A program made the position numbers and the translations under genes. From assembly GCA_012517475.1 (NCBI GenBank), contig JAAYUV010000109.1:1-53546 (forward strand): a DNA stretch of 53,546 nucleotides, written 5' to 3'. This document shows positions 25,889-34,861 of this stretch, in pieces. The notes beneath the pieces are model-generated. The model made no database searches, was not told where the DNA came from, and saw only the letters and a program-made list of their open reading frames with translations. This DNA comes from Peptococcaceae bacterium (GTDB lineage: Bacteria; Bacillota; Desulfitobacteriia; Desulfitobacteriales; Syntrophobotulaceae). The first letter of the stretch is position 1; the number at the start of each line of letters is the position of its first letter.

Positions 25889-25956
25889 GTGCAAATAAAC
25901 ATTTTTTTAGGAGGATTATGTTTATTTGCACAGAATATATATGTTTAAATAAACAT
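25889..25956 (+). promoter_or_regulatory. Inverted-repeat operator candidates upstream of gapA
   Basis: A 14-base arm GTGCAAATAAACAT (25889-25902) is exactly inverted at 25918-25931, and a separate palindrome ATGTTTAAATAAACAT lies at 25941-25956. All three contain the TAAACAT/ATGTTTA core. The spacer of the first pair holds AGGAGG. TTGCAC at 25926-25931 could be a -35. These sites look like repressor operators for the gapA-pyk operon; the DeoR-family regulator at its end is one candidate ligand. Confidence 0.6.
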
Positions 25957-25981
25957 ACACCAATTAAGGAGGAATAAAATA

Positions 25982-26995
25982 ATGACAGTAAAAGTAGCGA
26001 TTAATGGATTTGGGAGAATTGGCAGATTATGTTTAAGAGCCTTCCTGGAATCGGATCCGGGGCAGTTAGAAGTTGTTGCCGTAAACGATTTGGGTAAACC
26101 GGATATGCTGGCACATTTGTTCCAGTACGATTCAATTCATGGAACTCTTCCTTATAATGTCCAGATAGACGGAGATATCATGAAAGTCAAAAACAGTTCC
26201 ATCAAACTGCTGGCTGAAAAAGATCCGTCCGCTTTACCCTGGAAAGAATTAAACGTGGATGTAGTAATTGAATCAACCGGTAAATTCGTGGACAAAGCTT
26301 CTGCCGGCAAGCATATCGAAGCCGGTGCGAAAAAAGTTGTCATTTCTGCTCCCGGAAAAGATGAAGATATCACCATTGTCATGGGTGTGAATGATAACCT
26401 GTATGATCCGAAAGCTCATCATGTTATTTCCAACGCATCCTGCACCACAAACTGTTTGGCACCGGTTGCCAAAGTAATCCTAAAAGAATTTGGCATTGAA
26501 CAGGGGATGATGACAACAACCCACTCAGTTACCAATGACCAGAGAATTCTGGATTTTGAACATAAAGATTGGCGCCGGGCGAGAGCGGCATTCCAATCCA
26601 TGATCCCGACAACAACCGGAGCTGCCAAAGCTGTAGCCCTTGTACTGCCCGAACTCAAAGGCAAACTCAACGGCCTGGCAGTAAGGGTTCCAACCCCGAA
26701 TGTTTCCCTGGTTGATTTTGTTGTCAACGTAAGCAAAGCGACGACCAAAGAGGAAGTGAACGCCAAGCTGAAGGAAGCTGCAGAAGGGGAACTCAAGGGG
26801 ATACTTCAATTCAGCGAGCTTCCGCTTGTCTCCATAGACTATAACGGTAATGCCAACAGTTCCATCGTCGATGGCCTGTCGACCATGGTGATTGGAGATA
26901 AAATGGTAAAAGTCCTTGCCTGGTATGACAATGAATGGGGTTACTCCAACCGGGTTATCGACCTGGTTAAACTCATTGCTTCCCGTGGGCTTTAA
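25982..26995 (+). CDS. gapA: Glyceraldehyde-3-phosphate dehydrogenase, type I
   Basis: A 337-residue enzyme with the NAD-binding [10 protein letters not shown] (about 6-15), [17 protein letters not shown], the catalytic cysteine in [12 protein letters not shown] (about 152-163) and [11 protein letters not shown] near the end. It oxidises glyceraldehyde-3-phosphate to 1,3-bisphosphoglycerate. ATG 25982 follows AAGGAGG. It is the first gene of gapA-pyk-deoR; pgk and tpi, often next in Firmicutes, are not here. Confidence 0.97.
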   Translation: MTVKVAINGFGRIGRLCLRAFLESDPGQLEVVAVNDLGKPDMLAHLFQYDSIHGTLPYNVQIDGDIMKVKNSSIKLLAEKDPSALPWKELNVDVVIESTGKFVDKASAGKHIEAGAKKVVISAPGKDEDITIVMGVNDNLYDPKAHHVISNASCTTNCLAPVAKVILKEFGIEQGMMTTTHSVTNDQRILDFEHKDWRRARAAFQSMIPTTTGAAKAVALVLPELKGKLNGLAVRVPTPNVSLVDFVVNVSKATTKEEVNAKLKEAAEGELKGILQFSELPLVSIDYNGNANSSIVDGLSTMVIGDKMVKVLAWYDNEWGYSNRVIDLVKLIASRGL

Positions 26996-27017
26996 TTTAC
27001 ACGAGAGGACGGTAGCC

Positions 27018-28745
27018 ATGAGAAGAACCAAAATCATTTGTACGATTGGTCCTGCTAGTGAATCTCCGGAAAGAATTAAACAACTTCTCGATGCCGGCAT
27101 GAACGTGGCAAGACTCAACTTTTCACACGGTAGTCATGAAGAGCATGGTATTCGAATCAAAAACCTTAAGGCCGTCGCCGAAAAGGAAGGAGCAAACCTA
27201 GGGATCCTGTTGGATACGAAAGGACCGGAAATTCGTACAGGATTGGTTCCTGATGGGGGAGTTACCCTGGAAAACGGTCGTCAATTCATCCTGGATCAAA
27301 ACGACAGTCTCGGTTCTTCCGAAAGGGTATATGTTACGTATGAGAATCTTTGGAAAGAAGTTCATCCCGGTACACATATCCTTTTGGACGACGGATTAAT
27401 GGATTTAGAAGTGATTTCCGCCGGTGATGGCAAGATTGTTACAACCGTTAAAAACGGGGGAGTCCTGAAATCCAGAAAAGGAGTTAACGTACCCGGAATT
27501 TCCATTCAATTGCCTGCTTTAACGGAAAAAGATATAGAAGATATCAATTTCGGTCTTCGTAACGATATTGACTTTATCGCCGCTTCTTTTGCCCGAAAAG
27601 CTTCGGATATCCTGGAAGTAAGAAAATTGGTAGAGGAAGCGGAAGCAGACGTAAAGATTATTGCCAAGATCGAAAACCAAGAAGGAATTGCCAATGTGGA
27701 CAGCATCCTCGATGTAGCCGACGGGATTATGGTAGCCAGGGGTGACCTGGGTGTGGAAATCCCGGTCGAGGATGTTCCGATGCATCAAAAAGAAATCATA
27801 TCGAAGTGCAATGCCCTCGGGAAAATCGTCATCGTCGCTACCCAGATGCTGGATTCCATGATCCGTCAGCCCCGTCCGACCAGGGCGGAAGCAAGTGATG
27901 TGGCCAACGCTATCCTGGATGGAACGGATGCGATCATGCTTTCAGGGGAAACGGCAGCCGGTTCGTTCCCGGTGGAAGCAGTGCAAACCATGGACAAGAT
28001 TGCCCGGAAAACAGAGAGTATATTTTTTAAAACAAATATCTCTCCTAAAAAAGGTCAGAATATTGCAGAAGCAATCGGTCATGCAAGTCATACCATTGCC
28101 AACGATATCAACGCTTCGGCAATTATTACCCCCACACAGTCCGGTGTTACCGCCAGAATGATTTCGCGTTACAGGCCTAAAGCGCTGATTGTGGCGGCAA
28201 CTCCTTTTGAGACGATTGCCAGAAGCCTTTCTCTTAACTGGGGTGTCCATTGCATCATCGTTCCTGAAAGTACCGGAACAGACGAGCTGCTTTCCATGGC
28301 CGTAACCAAATCCCTGGATCAGAATTTGGTAAAAACGGGGGATATCGTGGTTTTGACTGCCGGGGTTCCGGTCGGAAAGGTAGGAACAACCAATCTGATA
28401 AAAGTCCAGGTTATTGGAACTGTCCTGACACGCGGCACAGGAATTGGGAGAAAATCCTATTCAGGTATAGCCAGAACTTTACAAAACCCGAATGAATTTA
28501 GAAAAGGGGATATTTACATCGCCAATACCACAGATGTAGAAGATCTCCCTCTCATAGAAAAAGCAGGGGCTATCGTAGTAGAACATGGAGGGCTTACTTC
28601 TCATGCCGCCATTGTTGCCCTGGAATATGGCATCCCTGCTATTGTCGGAGCGAGAGAAGCCCTCCAGAAAATTAAAAACGGGTCCGTAATTACTGTCGAC
28701 GCTTCCACCGGGGTAGTATATGAAGGTTCGGTAGCAATGCTATAA
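27018..28745 (+). CDS. pyk: Pyruvate kinase with C-terminal mobile domain
   Basis: A 575-residue enzyme. The first 470 residues are the classical enzyme (RRTKIICTIGPAS, NFSHG, DTKGPEIRTG, catalytic lysine region AKIENQEG, MVARGDLGVEI). The last 100 residues form a PEP-utiliser mobile domain (EKAGAIVVEHGGLTSHAAIV, with the T-S-H motif) as in Bacillus and Geobacillus enzymes. Start ATG 27018 follows GAGAGGA; upstream in-frame codons overlap gapA. It lies 22 bases after gapA and is surely co-transcribed. Confidence 0.96.
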   Translation: MRRTKIICTIGPASESPERIKQLLDAGMNVARLNFSHGSHEEHGIRIKNLKAVAEKEGANLGILLDTKGPEIRTGLVPDGGVTLENGRQFILDQNDSLGSSERVYVTYENLWKEVHPGTHILLDDGLMDLEVISAGDGKIVTTVKNGGVLKSRKGVNVPGISIQLPALTEKDIEDINFGLRNDIDFIAASFARKASDILEVRKLVEEAEADVKIIAKIENQEGIANVDSILDVADGIMVARGDLGVEIPVEDVPMHQKEIISKCNALGKIVIVATQMLDSMIRQPRPTRAEASDVANAILDGTDAIMLSGETAAGSFPVEAVQTMDKIARKTESIFFKTNISPKKGQNIAEAIGHASHTIANDINASAIITPTQSGVTARMISRYRPKALIVAATPFETIARSLSLNWGVHCIIVPESTGTDELLSMAVTKSLDQNLVKTGDIVVLTAGVPVGKVGTTNLIKVQVIGTVLTRGTGIGRKSYSGIARTLQNPNEFRKGDIYIANTTDVEDLPLIEKAGAIVVEHGGLTSHAAIVALEYGIPAIVGAREALQKIKNGSVITVDASTGVVYEGSVAML

Positions 28746-28761
28746 GGCAGGGGGGATAAGG

Positions 28762-29520
28762 GTGACTGCTGCAAGACAAGAAAAAATCAGGTTTTTACTT
28801 CAAAAACACGGGAATCTAACCGTTTCCGAACTCGCCGAGCAATTCGGAGTTTCTGAAATGACGATTCGCAGGGATTTGAAAGAGCTGGCCTCCATGGGTT
28901 TGGTTCAGAGAGAGCACGGAAAAGCGGTTTATCCTCAAAACCCGCAGGTTAGAAATGCTGTTTTTATCACCCGTCTTGGGGAAGCTCATAAGGAAAAGCT
29001 GGCAATTGGCAGAACCGCAGTCGGTCTCATCCATGAAGGGGAATCTATTATCCTGGATGCGGGGACAACTACCTTAGCAGTCGCCTTAGCCCTTACCAAA
29101 AAGTGTATCGTCGTGACCAATTCACTTCCCGTTGCCGATGTTTTGGGGATGAGGCCGGAAATCAGCACCATACTCACCGGCGGAGAGGTGCAAAGGACTA
29201 CTTATTCTCTGATGGGGCCAATGACCCGGGAGAGTCTGGCCGGTTTTAATGCCGACAAATTGTTTCTCGCTGCAACAGGGGTTAATGTGGAAAAAGGACT
29301 TTCCACCACCAGTATGGCTGAATCCGAGGTGAAACAAGCCATGATCAATTCGGCTAAGGAAGTCATTCTTGTAGCCCATAGCGAGAAACTGGGTCAGGTT
29401 TTCTACCATACATTCGCCAAGTGGGAGAAGATCCATAAATTTATCACGGATAGCGGTGCTTCACCGGAGATTATTAAAGAAATACAAAAAAATGGAGTAG
29501 AAGTCATTGTGGCTTCATAA
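28762..29520 (+). CDS. DeoR/GlpR-family transcriptional regulator
   Basis: A 252-residue regulator with an N-terminal HTH (about 15-50: LTVSELAEQFGVSEMTIRRD) and a C-terminal DeoRC sugar-phosphate sensor (about 75-235: GTTTLAVALALTKKCIVVTNS, GGEVQRTTYSLMGP). DeoR proteins respond to phosphorylated sugars. It starts with GTG 28762, 16 bases after pyk, with GGGGGG as ribosome site, and is the last gene of the operon. The inverted repeats before gapA are a natural target, though this is inference. Confidence 0.9.
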   Translation: MTAARQEKIRFLLQKHGNLTVSELAEQFGVSEMTIRRDLKELASMGLVQREHGKAVYPQNPQVRNAVFITRLGEAHKEKLAIGRTAVGLIHEGESIILDAGTTTLAVALALTKKCIVVTNSLPVADVLGMRPEISTILTGGEVQRTTYSLMGPMTRESLAGFNADKLFLAATGVNVEKGLSTTSMAESEVKQAMINSAKEVILVAHSEKLGQVFYHTFAKWEKIHKFITDSGASPEIIKEIQKNGVEVIVAS

Positions 29521-29555
29521 TCTTTTAAACATAAACATAATTACTTAAAACATAA

Positions 29556-29586
29556 AAAGAAGGTCCCAATTCCGGGGCCTTCTTTA
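29556..29586 (+). terminator. Rho-independent terminator
   Basis: AAAGAAGGTCCC at 29556-29567 pairs with GGGGCCTTCTTT at 29574-29585. A-rich on one side and T-rich on the other, it may serve both the deoR operon and the convergent gene. Confidence 0.8.
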
Positions 29587-29623
29587 CTTGTTGGATTTGA
29601 ATTCTACATGGTAATCACATGCA

Positions 29624-30085
29624 TTATGTATTTTTATTAGCAGGTATGCCATGTTTTTTAATAAACCACGATGTAATCAGTCCTAACATAATATGAGTAG
29701 ACAGGTGGACTAAGTTTGTACCGGCATCAATCGGATCAATTCTGGCAATCTTTAACCGTAAAATTATACCGTAAATAAACAGCCAAAATACCAATACAAC
29801 GATTAGACCCTTTAGGTAAAAGTAATCAGTCCCTGTAACGAATAGAATATAAACAATGAGTATTCCAAGAAAAGCTGCTATAGTAAAGTCGGATATAATA
29901 CCGACAATTAATGCAGGTAGAGTATGAACATCAGATTCAAGAAAATAGGCAGATGCGGCAATGTGAAAATGAATATATTTATTTACATTGAGCTTATAAA
30001 AAATAATATCAATAACTGAGACAATAATATTGGCAAGTGTACCTGCTGCAATGCCTAAGATTACTTTGTCTTTGATTCTTATCAT
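29624..30085 (-). CDS. Four-helix membrane protein of unknown function
   Basis: A 153-residue protein with four hydrophobic segments (about 8-28, 58-80, 88-110 and 128-145) and short loops. The loop between the first two has HFHIAASAYFLESD, and the last segment has HLSTHIMLGLITSWFI, with several histidines that could bind metal or haem. I do not recognise the family; the layout is like small conserved membrane proteins of Peptococcaceae. ATG has GGGG about 11 bases upstream on the minus strand. It is convergent to deoR and divergent to the MinD-like gene. Confidence 0.6.
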   Translation of the reverse strand: MIRIKDKVILGIAAGTLANIIVSVIDIIFYKLNVNKYIHFHIAASAYFLESDVHTLPALIVGIISDFTIAAFLGILIVYILFVTGTDYFYLKGLIVVLVFWLFIYGIILRLKIARIDPIDAGTNLVHLSTHIMLGLITSWFIKKHGIPANKNT

Positions 30086-30249
30086 GATTTCTTTACCCCA
30101 AAAGAATGCTTTAAATTATTATTGTCTTCAAAACTTTATAATATTCAAATATCAATCATGGTTTTTTTATTTTCATTTATATTTTTAGAAGGGAACAAGG
30201 TCATCCGTGTAGAAAAATATATATTACCAGAGAATTCAGGAGGAAATTG

Positions 30250-31335
30250 ATGGATCATCCACAATTTTACGAAGGTCAAAAAATCAATTTTGCTACAGAT
30301 TCCGAACTTTATCATGATATCTATGTAACCGAAATCAAAAAAGTTTATCCTGATCGTTTGGAATTAGCCCTCACTTTACATAAAGGATATTTATTGCTCA
30401 TACCCATAGGAACCGGTATCCGCTGGCTGCTGCCGGATTCCAGCAAGGTTTATATATCAAAGGTAATTTCTCGTCAACCGGCCCAACAAACGTGGAGTGT
30501 AACCATCCCCACAGGGAACAAACAGGAAAAAAAATCCCGGGTCATGGCCATCGGAAGCGGAAAAGGCGGGGTCGGAAAAACTACACTGGCGATTAATCTG
30601 AGCCTGGCCTTAAGTGAGCTGGGGAAAAGAGTTATTATTCTGGATGCCGATATCGGAATGGCCAATGTGGAGCTGCTATTAAAGCTCAACACCCCCTTAA
30701 ATTTAACCAATGTGCTAAAAGGAGAATGCAATCTTAGGGATATCCTGACCCCGGGTCCTTCCGGAATTAAGCTGCTGCCGGGATCCAGCGGGATATCGTC
30801 TCTCACCAACCTGAATGCCATCCAGTTTAACCGGATTATTTCCGGTTTCGCAGATCTGGAAGATGAATGTGATATTTTTATGATTGATACCGGGGCAGGA
30901 ATTTCTGAAGTAGTTTTAAAGTTTTTGGAAGCAGCAGATGATCTCATGTTAATTACAACCACTGAACCTCATGCCCTGATGGACACCTATGGCTTGACGA
31001 AAGCCCTGGCATACCGGAATGCGGATTTAAAGCCGCAACTCATTATTAATCGCTGCGAGACGGAATCCGAAGCCCTGAAATGCAGCGAAACTTTTAATAA
31101 GGCTGCTTCTAAGTTTTTAAAGCTTGAACCGGAGCTAATTGGCTGGATATATGATGATAAACGGGTAACCAAATCTTTAAAAAGCCAAAAACCATTATAC
31201 TTAACCCATCCGACTTCGGAGTATTCCGTTCAGGTGAGTACCATTGCGAAAAAGTTAACCGGCAAAAAACTGGTCCAAGACCGGCCTTCGGGAATTGTAT
31301 CGTTTATTAATAAATTAAAGAGAAATTTTGGCTAA
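30250..31335 (+). CDS. PilZN domain fused to FlhG/MinD-type ATPase
   Basis: A 361-residue protein. Residues about 1-90 look like the N-terminal domain of YcgR flagellar brakes (YEGQKINFATDSELYHDI, then RLELALTLHKGYLLLIPIG). From about 97 a deviant-Walker P-loop ATPase begins (AIGSGKGGVGKTTLAINLSL), with ILDADIGMANVELLLKL and MIDTGAGI, closest in pattern to FlhG/YlxH, which set flagellar number and place. FlhG normally lacks such an N-terminal domain and lies beside flhF; neither flhF nor flagellar genes are here. The start is ATG 30250, five or so bases after AGGAGGAAA; TTG 30247 is possible. Confidence 0.8.
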   Translation: MDHPQFYEGQKINFATDSELYHDIYVTEIKKVYPDRLELALTLHKGYLLLIPIGTGIRWLLPDSSKVYISKVISRQPAQQTWSVTIPTGNKQEKKSRVMAIGSGKGGVGKTTLAINLSLALSELGKRVIILDADIGMANVELLLKLNTPLNLTNVLKGECNLRDILTPGPSGIKLLPGSSGISSLTNLNAIQFNRIISGFADLEDECDIFMIDTGAGISEVVLKFLEAADDLMLITTTEPHALMDTYGLTKALAYRNADLKPQLIINRCETESEALKCSETFNKAASKFLKLEPELIGWIYDDKRVTKSLKSQKPLYLTHPTSEYSVQVSTIAKKLTGKKLVQDRPSGIVSFINKLKRNFG

Positions 31336-31407
31336 TATCTTTTTCTTATCCAGAAATGAGTTATTCTAGAAATGTTGTATTATTTTATATCTTTATAAAG
31401 CAATAAA

Positions 31408-31416
31408 TGGTATAAT
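31408..31416 (+). promoter_or_regulatory. Extended -10 promoter element
   Basis: TGGTATAAT fits the extended -10 consensus (TGnTATAAT) 35 bases before the M23 peptidase start. No good -35 is seen, as expected for this class. Confidence 0.55.
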
Positions 31417-31451
31417 CTAATAGTACGGTTTTCATAGTAAAGGGGGTGAGA

Positions 31452-32918
31452 ATGATTTACTGGGAAAAAGCTAAGGAATATCTGTCTCTTTTTTTGACTC
31501 AGGCGCAAAAGTACATCAATAAGGACACATTCGCTAAGGTTGAGAAGTGGTTAAAATCAGTCTCTTGGAAATCCCCCAAGGCAATAGGGGCTTTAGCACT
31601 GGCTCTGGTGATTGTTTGCGGAGGAATTTTCTACCTAAGCACAACGACTTCAGCAGTTGGGATTGTTGTAAACGGTAAGACGATTGGTTATGCTCCTAAC
31701 ATGACGGAAGCCAAGCAATTTGTTCAGGCAATCCTGAGCAAGCACGGCGAAGTTGCGGGTACTGTCGCTCAGACCAGCGATCAAATTGAATATGACCGGG
31801 TCAGAGTGAGTAAGGAAAAATTCGCAGCAAGTGCGATTTCCACGGAAGTACTGGCAGGATCCATTACCCCGTTTATTCAGGGTTACGGTTTACAGGTTGG
31901 TGAGAAGATCGCAGTCGTTATGGCTAATGAGCAGGATATCGATGCCGTATTAGCCAAGTATAAAGATTATTTTGCCAAACCTTCGGACAAGAACTCTGTT
32001 AGTTCGGCTGAAATTGTTGAAAGTTTCACAAAAGTACCAATCAAGGCCAATCCTAGCGATGTGAAAAATGTCGATCAGGCTTTAGACATTTTGGTTAAAG
32101 GTGATGTAGCTGAAAAAAAATATACTGTCCAGCAAAATGATACGCTTTGGGCCATAGCCAGGAAGAATGACATGTGGGTAGAAGAGCTGCTCGCAGGAAA
32201 TAAAGGCTTAACCGAAGACAGTGTTATCCAGCCGGGACAAGAAATCAAAATTGTAAAAACTCAGCCTTATCTCACTGTAATCGCCAAAGGAACAAAAGTT
32301 GTCGACGAGGTTATCCCGTTTGATGTAGTAACCAACACAGATTCGAAATTAGCCACCGGTAAGAGTGTTGTGAAACAAGAAGGAAAAGATGGAGAAAAAA
32401 TAGTTACATATAACTATGTTGAAAAGAATGGCTCCATCGTTGATAAGCAAGTCGTAAAAGAAGAAGTAGTTACTCAACCGGTAAAACAAATTATTGCCAA
32501 AGGCCCTGCCCGTGCTCCTGTATATGTGGGGACATCCCGTGGCTCCGGAAGTGTTTCCGGACTCATTTGGCCTATTAGTGGCTCCATTACCTCGTATTAC
32601 GGGTACCGTCATGGAGGTTTCCATACGGGACTCGATATTGATGGTGTCACTGGTCAACCCTATACGGCAGCAGCTGCAGGAAAGGTAACTTTTGCGGGTT
32701 GGGATGGGGGCTACGGTTATTGTATCATCATTGACCACGGAAACGGGGTTGCGACCCGATATGGTCATTCCTCCAAACTGCTGGTGCATGTTGGTGATAC
32801 TGTAAGCCGGGGTCAAACGATTGGGCTAGTAGGCTCCACAGGGAGATCTACCGGATCTCATCTTCACTTTGAAGTGATTATTAACGGCAGCACTGTCAAT
32901 CCTTTAAGTTATTTATAA
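31452..32918 (+). CDS. Membrane-anchored LysM-G5-M23 peptidoglycan endopeptidase
   Basis: A 488-residue protein with an N-terminal membrane segment (about 43-62: IGALALALVIVCGGIFYL), a spacer domain, a LysM (about 222-267: KYTVQQNDTLWAIARK), a G5 domain (about 273-345: LTVIAKGTKVVDEVIPFDV) and a C-terminal M23 peptidase. The zinc motifs are HTGLDID and HLHFE, with GYGYCIIIDHG between. M23 enzymes cut the peptide cross-links of peptidoglycan. The layout is common for cell-wall hydrolases of clostridia, including sporulation ones. Start ATG 31452 follows GGGGG; GTG 31446 is in frame. Confidence 0.92.
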   Translation: MIYWEKAKEYLSLFLTQAQKYINKDTFAKVEKWLKSVSWKSPKAIGALALALVIVCGGIFYLSTTTSAVGIVVNGKTIGYAPNMTEAKQFVQAILSKHGEVAGTVAQTSDQIEYDRVRVSKEKFAASAISTEVLAGSITPFIQGYGLQVGEKIAVVMANEQDIDAVLAKYKDYFAKPSDKNSVSSAEIVESFTKVPIKANPSDVKNVDQALDILVKGDVAEKKYTVQQNDTLWAIARKNDMWVEELLAGNKGLTEDSVIQPGQEIKIVKTQPYLTVIAKGTKVVDEVIPFDVVTNTDSKLATGKSVVKQEGKDGEKIVTYNYVEKNGSIVDKQVVKEEVVTQPVKQIIAKGPARAPVYVGTSRGSGSVSGLIWPISGSITSYYGYRHGGFHTGLDIDGVTGQPYTAAAAGKVTFAGWDGGYGYCIIIDHGNGVATRYGHSSKLLVHVGDTVSRGQTIGLVGSTGRSTGSHLHFEVIINGSTVNPLSYL

Positions 32919-32936
32919 TAAAATATAGAAATCATT

Positions 32937-32961
32937 AGCGCTAACAAGCGCTTTTTTTTTT
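32937..32961 (+). terminator. Rho-independent terminator
   Basis: AGCGC at 32937-32941 pairs with GCGCT at 32948-32952, followed by ten T. It closes the M23 gene. Confidence 0.85.
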
Positions 32962-33082
32962 GTGAAAAAATTCCGAATCAAGGAGTCATCACTTTGGCGA
33001 TAAAAAAGGTTATTTATAGAAAAATACCGAAATTTAAAGAAAATACGGCTAAAAGAAATTGGAACATATTAGATTTTTCTTG

Positions 33083-33121
33083 TTGACAAAAAGTATTTAA
33101 TTCGCAAGAATTATGTATAAT
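33083..33121 (+). promoter_or_regulatory. Promoter region of degV-family gene
   Basis: TTGACA at 33083-33088 is perfect; the best -10 at normal spacing is AAGAAT (33106-33111, 17 bases). A perfect TATAAT is at 33116-33121 but 27 bases away. One or two overlapping promoters are likely; which -10 is used cannot be decided. Confidence 0.45.
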
Positions 33122-33146
33122 ATCTTTAAACGCTTGGGAGGATTAT

Positions 33147-33992
33147 ATGGTTTTAAAAATCGTAGTGGATAGTTCTTCGGACATCCCTAAAGATCTATCC
33201 TCCAAATTGGATATTGTGACTGTCCCGATGCCGGTTTATATTGAAGGAAATACCTATCTGGAAGGAGTAGACATATTTCCGGATCGGTTTTACGGAGAAT
33301 TTCCTAACTATAAGGATCTTCCGAAGACATCCCAGCCGAATCCGAGCGCACTGAAAGAGACTTATGAACGTATCCTTGCCGAAGGTTTTGATGTACTGGC
33401 GATCCATCTCTCTTCCGGTTTAAGCTCTACGTATCAGAGTGCGATGATGATCCGCGAGATGTGCAGTTCACCCCAAAGGATCCATATCCTTGACAGTTTG
33501 GGCGCTTCTTTCGGTTTTGGTCTTCAGGCTGTTTTGGGAAGTGAAGTCATTAAAACGGAAAAAGATATCGATCTGGCCGTAAAGAAAGTGACTGAAATCA
33601 GAGACAGGATGGGGTACATTTTTACCCTTGATACCCTGGAGTATCTGGTAAAGGGCGGCAGAGTGAGCAAAACTGCGGGATTTGTCGGCGGTCTTTTGGA
33701 CGTTAAACCGATTCTTCATATTACCCCTGAGGGGAAAATTGAAGTTTTCGGCAAAATAAGGTCCCGGAAAGGGGCTATCCGCAAGCTGATTGACATCATG
33801 GAACAGGAAATTATCAACTCTGAGGAACAAACCATCGGGATTTCCCATTCCGCTTGTTTGGATGACGCTGTTTATATGGCTGAGGAAATAAAGAAGAGGA
33901 TGAAAGTGAAGGAAGTGCTCATCAGTGATATCGGCTGTGTCGTAGGAAGCCATGTCGGCCCCGGAACTTTAGCTTTATTCTACCAAAGATAA
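33147..33992 (+). CDS. DegV family fatty-acid-binding protein
   Basis: A 281-residue cytoplasmic protein with the family start VLKIVVDSSSDIPKDL, the TSQPNPSA segment (about 66-73), HLSSGLSSTYQSA (about 92-104) and LEYLVKGGRVSKTAG (about 164-178). DegV/FakB-type proteins hold a single fatty acid chain and present it to the FakA kinase for phosphorylation. No fakA is in the window. ATG 33147 follows GGGAGG. A hypothetical gene follows 29 bases later in the same direction. Confidence 0.92.
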   Translation: MVLKIVVDSSSDIPKDLSSKLDIVTVPMPVYIEGNTYLEGVDIFPDRFYGEFPNYKDLPKTSQPNPSALKETYERILAEGFDVLAIHLSSGLSSTYQSAMMIREMCSSPQRIHILDSLGASFGFGLQAVLGSEVIKTEKDIDLAVKKVTEIRDRMGYIFTLDTLEYLVKGGRVSKTAGFVGGLLDVKPILHITPEGKIEVFGKIRSRKGAIRKLIDIMEQEIINSEEQTIGISHSACLDDAVYMAEEIKKRMKVKEVLISDIGCVVGSHVGPGTLALFYQR

Positions 33993-34021
33993 TACTCGGA
34001 ACAGGAGAAAAGACTTTATAC

Positions 34022-34846
34022 ATGGAAATACGGATTAACCAATTTGCAATTGATAAACTGGTCAACGAATGGAAAAATAGGAGATTACCCTGGGCGGTTT
34101 ACGATACCCCTCTTTTTCAGGCAGATGCCTTTTCGGACAGTGTCCAATACTTTTTTCTGGGAAGTGTAATTCATTACCGGTTTTACGGAATCTTTGACAA
34201 CGGTGTTGCCGGATGCTATGAAAACCAAAATGCCGAAGGAAGTATTGCCTATTGGAGAACCTTGAAAGTAAATTGGTCTGCATTATTCGATCACAAGCTG
34301 AAATACACCACCTTCGAGAACGTTTTTTCCGGATTAACTTTTCTGCCGGAAAGATATGACCATTTCATGGAGACATTAAGAATTCTGAAACAACAATATT
34401 CCGGGGAAGTGAAAGTATTTTTAGAAAGCTGTCAATGGGATATTGCCAGGATATTAGACCGGATCAACGTCGAATTTCCTGCCTTCAGGTCAACCCATGA
34501 CGATTATTCCGAAAGATCTTATTTGTTTTTGTATCTTGTACAGGGTAAGTTCGCCAGTACAAACCTTTTTAACCATATTGAATTAATCCTTCCTTACCTT
34601 GATCAAATTCTGCTGGCATCGTTAATTCAAACCAATGTGCTGGAATTGCCGCCTGAGATAAGTCTTCTCCACAGTGAAGATATCCCGGCTTTGAGGAATG
34701 CGGCGCGCCAGGCCCTGGATGAAATACTGGAAAAATGGAGCCAGGTTTCCAAGAGAAAGATTCTTCCGGCGGATTTGAATCTTCCCCTGCGCAATCACGG
34801 ATTGGTCAGTATCTGGAGAAAGAGAGTTCCTTTGATGTTTGCCTAA
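34022..34846 (+). CDS. Hypothetical protein upstream of miaB
   Basis: A 274-residue soluble, helix-rich protein. Recognisable stretches are QYFFLGSVIHYRFYGIFD (about 42-59), EGSIAYWRTLKVNWSALFD (about 72-90) and RSYLFLYLVQGKFAS (about 166-180). The pattern of a YFF-x-x-x-x-I-x-YRF strand, a YW-x-L turn and a late Y-LYL-V helix faintly recalls the DUF2419 queuosine-salvage hydrolase family (Qng1), but I cannot confirm it. The neighbourhood, next to the tRNA A37 modifier miaB, would fit a tRNA-modification role. Only 15 bases separate the genes. Family and function remain open. Confidence 0.5.
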   Translation: MEIRINQFAIDKLVNEWKNRRLPWAVYDTPLFQADAFSDSVQYFFLGSVIHYRFYGIFDNGVAGCYENQNAEGSIAYWRTLKVNWSALFDHKLKYTTFENVFSGLTFLPERYDHFMETLRILKQQYSGEVKVFLESCQWDIARILDRINVEFPAFRSTHDDYSERSYLFLYLVQGKFASTNLFNHIELILPYLDQILLASLIQTNVLELPPEISLLHSEDIPALRNAARQALDEILEKWSQVSKRKILPADLNLPLRNHGLVSIWRKRVPLMFA

Positions 34847-34861
34847 AAAGGACTGAATGAG

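Noticed and set aside
33083-33121. TTGACA with TATAAT as one promoter
   Set aside because: The spacing is 27 bases, too long for a single sigma-A promoter; each box may belong to a different promoter.
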